Shown one piece after another: positions 56,352 through 64,000 of a stretch of DNA of 64,000 nt. The stretch covers positions 33,760,040 to 33,824,039 of the forward strand of contig OY829546.1 in assembly GCA_963691705.1 (NCBI GenBank), written 5' to 3'. Positions within the stretch are counted from its first letter, which is position 1. Each line of letters begins with the position of its first letter. This DNA comes from Viola odorata. Lineage: Eukaryota > Streptophyta > Magnoliopsida > Malpighiales > Violaceae. Position numbers and translations under genes: made by a program. A model generated the notes under the pieces. The model had not been told where the DNA came from, ran no database searches, and was given only the letters and a program-made list of their open reading frames with translations.

Positions 56352-56884
56352 TGATAAGAGTCCGGGGGATACTGAGCAGGATCGGCCTGATCTGGGCTGG
56401 TCGGGAACACTGTACTGGGGTCTTCGTCACCTGCAAAGCGCCGGAGGGGGTCTCCGGCGTAAACACTCAGATGCTAAAGTCAGTGCAAGTAGTCAAAATG
56501 GTAGGGGTTCAGTACGCTATCTTAGGCTTACCCTCTTGTCTGAAAAGGTGGGGGTATTTATAGGCAAAGGAAGGAGTGTACCGACAGGGGGTGGGAATAA
56601 TCCCTGGTAGGTGTCGCTAGGGTGATAGATGCTGCTGGGGTGGCATTGAGTGATGTCATGTGGGATGACGTCATGCGAAGTGACGTCATGGATGACCTGG
56701 GATGGGATGCCGCCGTGCGGATGCCGCATGAGAGCCCCCCCGCTGATGTCGACCATCCTAGGGTCGGTCGCCAGGCTAAGGGCGGTAAGAACAGGGTCTC
56801 GTCTCCTTCGGCGAGTACAGTATGCTGGCCGGGTCACCCGGCGGGGTAGTGGAGATGTCGCTTCTGTGGTATCGATAGTTATCA
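56352..56884 (-). repeat. Element A 5' LTR
   Basis: 533 bp. TATA box on the minus strand at 56555-56563, hairpin at 56440-56458, TGACGTCA octamers at 56666-56673 and 56681-56688. Followed by the CATAT duplication and the displaced CA of the C LTR. Confidence 0.92.
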
Positions 56885-56891
56885 CATATCA

Positions 56892-57195
56892 TCGAAGCTT
56901 TAGCTAACATCAACCTAGAGTTGAAAGTTAATAGGGAATGATGGGCTAAAATGGATCAAGAAAAGAGTGAAAGGTGAGAAAGGAGGAAGAAGACAAGGTG
57001 GAAGTTGTTGTTTTTACGTGACTAATCACAAGGCTTTCCTAACCTACCATATCACCAAGATTGAGTCCTTGAATAGAAGAGGATTATCACTCAACAAATA
57101 TTCAAAATCTACACTAAAGAGTAAAATGAAGAAGAGAACTCCTATTTATACTTGAGGGGGATTGATCGTCAGTGAAATGAAGATTTATAATGCCT
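56892..57195. other. Flank of element C, no feature recognised
   Basis: Purine-rich sequence of about 300 bp beginning TCGAAGCTTTAGC. No coding or repeat homology was noticed. Confidence 0.4.
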
Positions 57196-57260
57196 GAAAA
57201 TGTGTGCACAATGGATAATGTGTACAGTGGTAGTCAGGGTCGAACACAGGGATTGAGAGA
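57196..57260 (-). repeat. Athila-type LTR end remnant, reversed
   Basis: On the minus strand, AATCCCTGTGTTCGACCCTG is followed by TACCACTGTACAC and ATTGTGCACA, like the LTR end at 9390-9440. About 65 bp, abutting the pararetrovirus fragment. Confidence 0.5.
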
Positions 57261-57267
57261 GACTGAT

Positions 57268-58059
57268 TCAAGGTCTATCTCTAAATTTCTTTTTGTAATA
57301 AGGTTTTTTATAGGGCTTGTTAAATTTATTAGAGGGTTTATTATATGTTGATTTGTCTTGATATCTATTTGAGTGTCTTGGCTTATAATTTTCTTTTGGG
57401 ACTTTCCATTGCTTTTTGTATTTTCTTGAGGGTGCCATAATTGTTTCATACCCATATTGAGCACAGAAAGATCCTAATTCTTTTCTGTATTCTAATTTAT
57501 CATTTTTAAGTTTAGCTTTTAATTTTAGATCCGTGCATAATGATAGTCCGACATTATTGATGAATGCTATTATCTCTCCATATGTTAATTCTTGATATGG
57601 GATTATACCTTTATACGTATCTTTTATCTTAGACCTAACCTTTTCTGCAAATAATTTGGGTAGTCCTGAAATAAATTTTTCTTTCCAAAACGGAAGATTA
57701 CAATCTTCTTTTAAGAATACTTTAGATAAATACATATCTTTATACCATCTAAAATCTTGTAGTTTTGGACATGTTAAATTCATTAGTATTTTCGTGGTCT
57801 TTTCTTGTAATTGTTCAGGTTCTCCTATGAAATGTTTGAGTATTGAAAAGATTAACACATTTGTTGCATCTTCTACTAGTACTTCATTTTCTACTCTCAT
57901 TGAGTCCATTATAGCCATTTTATCTATTAGGGTGAGATAATTATCCCACCATCCTTTTAGCTGTCCTGAGAATCCTGACATAAGTATGTAAGCTATTTGT
58001 TTGTCTGTGCATCCTTTGGTTCTATGTGTTGTTGCTGCCATAAGCATGGATACTAGCAT
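57268..58059 (-). pseudogene. Pararetrovirus coat-protein region fragment
   Basis: Open for about 263 codons. A conserved WWDNYL motif lies near the start, followed by the PFWKEKFISGLP motif typical of plant pararetrovirus coat regions. The C-terminus is Lys/Arg/Tyr-rich. The copy ends before any zinc knuckle. Gypsy gag cannot be wholly excluded, but the upstream movement region favours a virus origin. Confidence 0.65.
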
Positions 58060-58080
58060 GTCTATTATATTATGTTCACT

Positions 58081-58719
58081 TTAACCGTCTAAATTCCATT
58101 CATCTATACTCGAACCGTCATATTTGGCTTGTGCCCTGGTATTTCTTTCTTCTGATTGTATATCGGGAAAAGAAGGTCTTGGGTAGTAATTTTTAACTCT
58201 AGGTTGTTGGTACTTATTTCTTAGTTTGTTAATATGTGGGTCAAGGTCTTTGAATTGGTCTATTAATTCTTCTATGGATTCTTTGTTTTTTTCTTCGGTT
58301 AGAACCGTGATCTTATTTCTTGACGTAGCCTTTAGTAGGTCTATTTGCTTTTCGATTTTGCTTAGGTATTGTTCTTGCGATAATCCTCCTAATTTTACTT
58401 CAAATCCTGGCATAGTATTTGGTTTGAATACAGGTTGAGTGATTTTTATTGGTATGTCGTCTTTTGGCTTTTTGCTTCCTTCTCCTATAGTGGTACTTCT
58501 GTATTGTACTACTGGAGGAATATTATCTTCTATTATACTCATTTGTTGTGCCATAGTATTTAATAGAATATTTGTGTAGTTATTTTGTGACTGGATGTTC
58601 TTTATATCCTTTATACTTATTTCTCTAACTTCTTTAATTTCTTTTATGGGTGAAGCCGTAATATTATGATCCATATGTTTTATCATAATTTCTTCTAACG
58701 GGGGATATATTGATTTCAC
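58081..58719 (-). pseudogene. Pararetrovirus linker region, coiled-coil rich
   Basis: Open for about 212 codons, rich in Ile, Lys and Glu with heptad-like spacing around EEKNKESIEELIDQF. It lies between the movement and coat regions. No specific family motif was found. It ends at a TAA (58081-58083) before the coat region. Confidence 0.5.
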
Positions 58720-59083
58720 CTCTTCGTTTCTAGAAGTTTTCCATGTATTTTCGGGAGTTTTTAATACATTTATTTTTTGAAAATTATCATTAAGCCATCT
58801 AAAGAATGGAACATAAGTTCTAATTTCCTCTAGGTATTCATAATATTGTGCCTGTATTTTATCTCTTTCTTCTTTTGTGAATCCTTTAAAGAATGTTTCT
58901 CTTAATCGTTTTTTTTTTTGGATGATAGAAATCTTTTCTTAGCAATTCTTTGTCTATTTTGAATTCTTGTTTTAGCATATTTATCTGATTATTAGTATAT
59001 CGCATATCACTTTCGGTTGGTGATGGTGATCTAAGGGTTTCTTGTTCACCAGTTTGAAAGCTTTCCTGATCGGTATAAAAAGG

Positions 59084-59788
59084 TTAAGGGATATTCCTAT
59101 TGAAATCTACTCCAGATAATATTGAATTTGGCTGACTTCTTAATAGTCTAGATCTTGGTATTTCCATGGTACTCGTAGATCTCCTAGAGTTTATTATACT
59201 AGGTGTCTTTGATGGGGTTATCCTGGTAATATTTATACTCCTCCTAGGTGGTTCAAATACAAGTCTAATATTTCCCTGGTCATCTTCTTCTATGACCGTT
59301 GGTTGTACTTTAGGGATTATAGCTGGGGCTTCATTTAGATTCGGTAAAATCCATTGTTCTGGAAAAGTTACTTCATTCCACCTTATAACCTTGGGTATTT
59401 GTACTGAGGCATGTTCAGTATTAACTTCTATTAGAAGTGTTTCTTGTTTTGGTGACTTTCGTAATGCTCTTGGATTTATATTTGTTGACACGACTTTATA
59501 ATGTATTCTATATATTAAAGCAATATTTTTTTATCCTTCGATCATATTATCAGGTGTCTTAATATTCAATGTTAATACTCTAAGTATGTTGGGATCTATT
59601 AAGGATACCGTGAAGTTTGGAAAGCAATTGAGGTATACTGGTCCTTTTATCAAATTGGAGCTAAACAAGGCTAACAAGGAATCATTGAATAATTTGAACC
59701 TAGCATCTCTTAAACACATAAGTATTGGTGAATCTAGTTTAGTTCTGTGAAGAGGTTTAACTGCTACTTGTATTAATCCTATATGCAT
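59084..59788 (-). pseudogene. Pararetrovirus movement-protein region (30K type), broken
   Basis: The fragment 59788-59531 carries segments typical of caulimovirus-type movement proteins (LRDARF, GPVYLNCFPN). A TAA at about 59527 interrupts it, and homology goes on at 59491-59084 with FPEQW and an acidic stretch. In this family the protein enlarges plasmodesmata for cell-to-cell spread. This copy is not functional. Confidence 0.65.
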
Positions 59789-60109
59789 AAATTTATATTT
59801 TTTCCTGAATTTTCTTACCTGACTTTCTTCAATAAGTTGTCTGGTGTCTTCTCTTGGATTTATAGGAAGGGTCCTTTCTGTGGTTTCTATAACATAATCT
59901 TGAAATAAATCAAATTTTCCTATTTCATATATGTCTTCCTATTTTACTGTGGGTATAGTCCAATTTTGTAGCCTTTGTTCTATTTCTGCAATTCTAGTTT
60001 CTTGCCTGTTGTAATCTTCTAATTCCAATTGTTCTTCTAAAAGGGATTCATTTTCATTATCATGACTGACTTGGCTAGAACTTCCAAAGAACTTTGCGAT
60101 TCTATTCAT

Positions 60110-60467
60110 GTTAACAAAGTCTAGTATTACTCGTTCGTTTCAAGGACAAAGTTAAAGATTTTGTTTTTCTTCCTTTCTTCTTTTCCAGTTATCTATGATA
60201 GCTTAATCGGGACCACCACCGGGACCACCTCTTACGCTTCCTTAGCTAGGCTGACCAAATGGATTTGACGGCTGACCAACGCTTAGGCTACCTAAGATCG
60301 TTTGGGATAGAAGTCTGGATGAATTACAATACCCTTACCCTTACCCCCGGCTGGACGAGAGCTACTTGGCTCCGCTACCATTTGTGAATCGGATCATCTA
60401 AGGCGTGACTCTTTAGAAATGACAGAGGAGGATGTAGAAGTTTGAGAAGGGCTTGGACGTCTAACAT
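60110..60467 (-). other. Pararetrovirus spacer between 5' ORF and polyprotein
   Basis: Low-coding sequence of about 360 bp, including the tail of the 5' ORF (to about 60394). Gly/Pro-rich in one frame. No clear feature. Confidence 0.4.
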
Positions 60468-60852
60468 AGGTGGCATCAAAGGCTTGGATAGGGTTAGGTG
60501 CATATGGGTCTGATGATTGAGAGGATGATAGAGATGATGAAGATAAAGAGGGTCTTACAAAGGATGGTCTAATGGAGGTCGGTCTTTGCCTAATGAAGGT
60601 AGGTCTTTGTCTGATGATATAAGAATGCTGACTTGTTCTGTATACTGCAGGAATAGAAATATTGGAAGGTCGTGGTCGTGGTTGAAGTGGTTCGACATGA
60701 ATTAAATTATCACTGAGAATTTGTTTTCTATTGATTGTATTGAAAGCTTTGTCTATTGTTTTATTTGTTGCTATAATCATATTCCTTAATAATTCTATTT
60801 TAATTAAATCTTCATTCCATAATGGTGTTCTTTCAGATGATATGGGAATAAC
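60394..60852 (-). pseudogene. Pararetrovirus 5' ORF, minus-strand copy lacking its N-terminus
   Basis: It matches the plus-strand ORF at 61401 from the segment SSERTPLWNEDL onward, then a Ser/Pro/Arg-rich tail. Upstream of the match the sequence is unrelated to the ORF, so the N-terminal third was lost at the rearrangement junction near 60852. The product is not identified. Confidence 0.55.
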
Positions 60853-61210
60853 GTATGCAACAGCGACTGGATACACCAGGAGAATCTCTAGAATAATAAC
60901 GTATGCAATGACGGCCAGACAAGGAATGACGTATGCAATGACGACTAGATGCACTAAAAGAAAAATGATGTATGCAATGACGACTAGACGCACTAAGAGA
61001 AAAATAATGCATGAATGTTTCAGACAAAAGATAATTATCAGAAGACGACGAAGACCAAGGCTCCTCCCACTAAGAAAGGCTTATGGCCGACATAAGCTAT
61101 GGCAGATAGAGAAAAAGGAGATAGATATGATATCTTTTATTTTATCACAATGTAATCTATTTTGAAGTCCGTTTGGACTCTTTAGACTGTATGCCACTAT
61201 ATAAACAAGT
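60853..61210 (+). promoter_or_regulatory. Pararetrovirus promoter with repeated TGACG motifs and TATA box
   Basis: Four or five GCAATGACG units (about 60907-61000), some in repeats of about 36 bp ending CACTAARAGAAAAA, precede CTATATAAAC at about 61197-61206. TGACG pairs are the as-1 type activator known from caulimovirus promoters. About 190 bases later comes the ORF ATG. Confidence 0.6.
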
Positions 61211-61400
61211 TGAGCCCTCAGTTGAAGGGCAGAGCGATTAAGAAATAAAAATCAGTTTCCTAAAAACACTCTCAAAAATTGGCAATGTCTCGCATCAATT
61301 TCCTGGAATTTCTATACTTTGTAAGTTTTAAACGCTTTCTTTTAAAAGCTTTTATTACTGTTTTAAGCCTTGCCTTTTAAATTTCTTTGCATACAACATC

Positions 61401-61951
61401 ATGTCTATTTTTGATAAACTAGCAACTTGTCTTGCATTACTAAGAACGGATAGATTAATAGACTTAGAACAACTTAGAACAGAATTAATATCCCATGCTA
61501 ATTTCCTTCAACAAGCATACATCCAGAATCTTAATGATGCAGCAAATGACGAAAATGATAATGTTATTCCCATATCATCTGAAAGAACACCATTATGGAA
61601 TGAAGATTTAATTAAAATAGAATTATTAAGGAATATGATTATAGCAACAAATAAAACAATAGACAAAGTTTTCAATACAATCAATAGAAAACAAATTCTC
61701 AGTGATAATTTAATTCATGTCGAACCACTTCAGCCACGACCACGACCTTCTAATATTTCTATTCCTGCAGTATACAGAACAAGTCAGCATTCTTATATCA
61801 TCAGATAAAGACCTACCTTTATTAGGCAAAGACCGGCCTCCATTAGACCATCCTTTGTAAGACCCTCTTCATCTCCATCATCTCTGTCATCCTCTCAATC
61901 ATCAGACCCATATGCACCTAAAACTATCCAAGCCTTTGATGCCACCTGGCC
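61401..61951 (+). pseudogene. Pararetrovirus 5' ORF, plus-strand copy
   Basis: Starts MSIFDKLATCL with a Leu-rich helical N-terminus and continues into a Ser/Pro/Arg-rich tail. A TAA at 61806 interrupts it, where the minus copy has a glutamine codon (CAA to TAA type). Homology ends at 61951, where element D begins. Position next to the promoter suggests the first viral ORF. Function not identified. Confidence 0.55.
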
Positions 61952-62440
61952 AATCCTGATCCGATGGCTCACTAAGATGAGGCACGCCCTAGGCCGATCG
62001 TGGGAATTTGGAAACGCGGAAAGAAATCGTTAAATCCCAGCGAGTAACCAGATGAGGAATCCCTGGTGAAGATGGCTGGTTGAGAAAGCGATAGAAGCGA
62101 CGCGGACGACACCCCGACGCGGACGAGCGATAACTAACGTTCATTGTTACGTGTTGTATTTTACAGATGCTTTATAGCAATGGTTAAGAGCAAGCTAGGA
62201 CGCGGGGGAGATAATAAAAATATTGACGCCCGTGCAGACGGTAATGTCACATGACCTACTGATCGCAGGAACTCAGACAAAAAAGAGGTGGGGTGTAAAG
62301 ATCAGACATAAAGAAAATAGTAGAGGGAATATACGTGCGACAGTTGTTCAAAAAACCCCCGAAAGGTTACAAAAGATAAAACCCTTAAGAGGAAAGAACA
62401 AAATGGATGCCACTCAGCCTACAAAAAAGAGTGACAAAAG
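61952..62440 (-). other. Element D ORF4 3' region
   Basis: Non-coding. One or two diverged units of the family repeat lie near 61952-62010. The rest is purine-rich and unremarkable. Confidence 0.45.
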
Positions 62441-62442
62441 GC

Positions 62443-64000
62443 CTATTGTGCGGCGGCATGGCTATCTCCTTGCCCTTCGCCACCCCCCATTTCCGCCCAG
62501 TCGAAACGGTCTTCTACAAGGATGTTTGAATTCTTGAGGAAAGCGGTGGAAAGAGCGTCACCACTATAAACTTCCTCACCATGAATCTCCACGAAACACC
62601 GAGACTTGATGCGGGCAGTTGTCTCAATATACCACTTCTTCTTTGCCGCCGTCTCCCCCTCCAGCGTGGTGCTCCTAGCCCTCTCTGCCACCAGAACACA
62701 GTTAAGGTCAGATACCCTAGTGACTTCTCGCTCCGCGGCATCTCTCGAGTCTTTCTTGGCTGTTGCCAAGCTTACCACAAACTTTTGGCAATTCTCCAAC
62801 AACTGCTTTTTTTCTTCCCGCTCTGCGGCAAGCTCTTCGGCAAGCTGACGATGAGCGTCCCGCTCCCTAGCAAGCTCTTCAGAGAGCTGGCGACGAACGT
62901 CACGTAGCTCATTTGAGGCAGAAGTGAGAGAAGCAACCTGACGCAACATATACCGAGACCAGTAGTGAAAATGAGAGAAAGTAGAGAATATGGTAGAGCA
63001 CAAAAGAGCCACTTGCTCATCAGATGCCCGAGAAAGAAACACCTCTTCCTCCTCTGGGGATGATAACGCATGAGCGCCTAAGAAAGAGGCAACTCCCACG
63101 TAACTCTCTCCCCCGACAGTCGCGAACCCGAACCTCCGCAGGTTACCCAAGTCGATGTGATGGGTGACGGGACCAGACCGAGATATCGAACTCACTTTAG
63201 CCTGGAGATGAGGAACGACAATCTCATCAGGGCGATACATTGAAGCAGCGGAAGACACGAAATGAAGTGAAGGGGGAGAAGCAGGCTGGCTGGAAGACGT
63301 CTCCCCGGGAAGTCCAAAAGAGCCAAAAGACTAAAAGGCTGAAAGGTCACTCCCTATCAAACCCTCAGCGAAGCCCATTCCGTCTGAGAAGGAATCACGA
63401 GGTGACGGGCCGAGGAAATTAAGGGAAGTATCCATAACTCCCAATGGGCCGGAAGACTGATCGCCAGGGGGCGCCATCGAACCAAAAGCGGCGATATTCT
63501 CTCCCTCATTAATAGCAGTACCCGTTGACGGACCCGAGTTTTCCCTGTCAAGTAGTTGTCTCTTGTTGGGGCACTGAAACACGTGGGACAAGTTCATATC
63601 GCCTGACGGAGTAGGGGTAACAGCGATAGTCTACAAAGAAGAACATGAGGAAAAATAAGATAGCAGAAGAAAGAAAAGGCTAAGAAGCGTCAAAGGACAA
63701 AAAGTGAAATGATGTAACCAAGAAAGAAATACGTACAGTGGCAGTATTACTAACCGGCACTTCCGAAGAAGCTCCCGCGTTTAAAGGAGGAAGAAGGGTG
63801 GCAACTCGTCTAGTCCTTTTCTTTCTCTTTTGCGGAGGAGCCCGGGAAAAAGACGCCTGAGCGGGAGCAACGACAATTGTCACGGCAGAAACAGGAATGG
63901 CGGTAGCACCCTCACCGGCAGAAGAAGAAGGCGTTTGGATGGGGTTTATGGTCGCAGTAGGCGGGACGACCGGGTTATCAGCGGCAGCAGCAACAACAGC
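62443..64000 (-). pseudogene. ORF4 homologue of element D, exons 2 and 3
   Basis: Exon 2 (64000-63737, continuing off the window) is Pro/Ala-rich with a basic QKRKKRTRR patch. The intron 63736-63631 has GTACGT and TTTGTAG ends. Exon 3 (63630-62443) aligns with ORF4-A: HHIDLGNLRRFGFATVGG, FLGAHALSSPEEEEVFLS, HYWSRYMLR, a long coiled coil and KKKWYIETTARI. There is one TAG at 63331. It is the third copy of the gene in this window. Confidence 0.78.

Larger units (their letters stand above)
24108..56884 (-). mobile_element. Element A: Tat-lineage Ty3/gypsy retrotransposon with antisense genes
   Basis: It is bounded by LTRs 24108-24641 and 56352-56884 and by a 5-bp duplication CATAT (24103-24107 and 56885-56889). 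Gag-pol is on the minus strand, so the right LTR is the 5' one. Without the nested element B it is about 17.4 kb. The two RNase H domains and the CKFH...GH...C knuckle in gag point to the Tat lineage. Four genes on the plus strand fill the space between pol and the 3' LTR. Many stops make it inactive. Confidence 0.9.
57261..60109 (-). pseudogene. Endogenous pararetrovirus polyprotein remnant (Caulimoviridae-like)
   Basis: A minus-strand series of fragments reads movement-protein region, linker, coat-protein region. It appears to start near 60109 and ends inside the coat region at about 57261. Stops lie near 59939, 59527, 59074 and 58083, and there is a disturbed poly-T stretch near 58910. Protease, RT and RNase H, which follow the coat region in this virus family, are not in the window. 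The virus family is inferred from the movement and coat regions. It is an old integrated copy without coding capacity. Confidence 0.65.
60468..61951. repeat. Large inverted repeat of pararetrovirus sequence
   Basis: Arms 60468-60852 and 61563-61951 are reverse complements over about 385 bp with roughly 15 differences. The spacer of about 710 bp contains the promoter-like region and the N-terminal part of the plus copy. Confidence 0.88.
61952..64000 (+). mobile_element. Element D: third Tat-type element, partial, opposite orientation
   Basis: It starts with repeat units that are the reverse complement of the AAGGATAGGA/CGTGCCTCATCTTAGTGAG block of A and B, then carries an ORF4 homologue on the minus strand. 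Its gag-pol, expected on the plus strand to the left, is absent and replaced by pararetrovirus sequence. It runs past the window edge. Confidence 0.75.

Noticed and set aside
24108..56884. A single 33-kb giant retrotransposon
   Set aside because: The two inner LTRs with their own TTAAC duplication show that 15.4 kb of it is a separate nested element.
57261..61951. Infectious or complete integrated virus
   Set aside because: The polymerase region is absent from the window, and several stops and a rearranged 5' end leave no intact gene.

Overview
This window is from a flowering-plant nuclear genome, probably a eudicot. It consists almost entirely of nested, decaying transposable elements around one broken host gene. 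The plant signs are Athila- and Tat-lineage Ty3/gypsy elements, an L1-type LINE with a C-terminal RNase H, two hAT elements, a Mutator-like foldback element, an endogenous pararetrovirus, and a CCR4-type deadenylase gene with plant-like introns. No rRNA, tRNA or CRISPR array was seen. The species cannot be told from this sequence.

Layout. 1-9479: 3' part of an Athila-type element (protease, RT, RNase H, integrase, 3' ORF, 3' LTR), inserted into the RT-coding part of a LINE (9480-11210). 11789-17669: exons of a CCR4-like gene. One exon holds two separate hAT insertions (12228-15276 and 15342-16210, each with a perfect 8-bp target duplication), and a downstream intron holds a Mutator-like foldback element (17741-19086). 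20440-24107: degenerate gypsy element C, with a gag-like ORF, an LTR, an integrase tail and a second LTR. 24108-56884: a Tat-lineage element (A), inserted two bases short of the end of the second C LTR. A is itself interrupted by a younger relative (B, 25584-40988). 57196-61951: endogenous pararetrovirus fragments, partly as an inverted repeat. 61952-64000: part of a third Tat-type element (D) in the opposite orientation.

The most interesting system is in elements A, B and D. In A and B, gag-pol runs on the minus strand. Between pol and the 3' LTR lie four genes on the opposite strand (called ORF1 to ORF4 here), each with its own TATA-like box. ORF3 has one intron and ORF4 has two, at the same positions in A and B; the second ORF4 intron is also visible in D. 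In B all four antisense genes read through without a stop, although B's own gag-pol carries two frame breaks and two stops. ORF3 and ORF4 look like paralogues sharing a phase-1 intron and resemble the plant 'putative gypsy type transposon' (Transposase_28-like) family. ORF1 and ORF2 are not recognised.

Relative ages follow from the nesting and hand-counted LTR differences: B about 8 in 570 bp (1.4%), A about 16 substitutions plus one indel in 533 bp (3%). C is older than A because A sits inside it. Element A also carries a 42-copy minisatellite whose unit contains a six-base-pair hairpin, placed where its pol gene ends.
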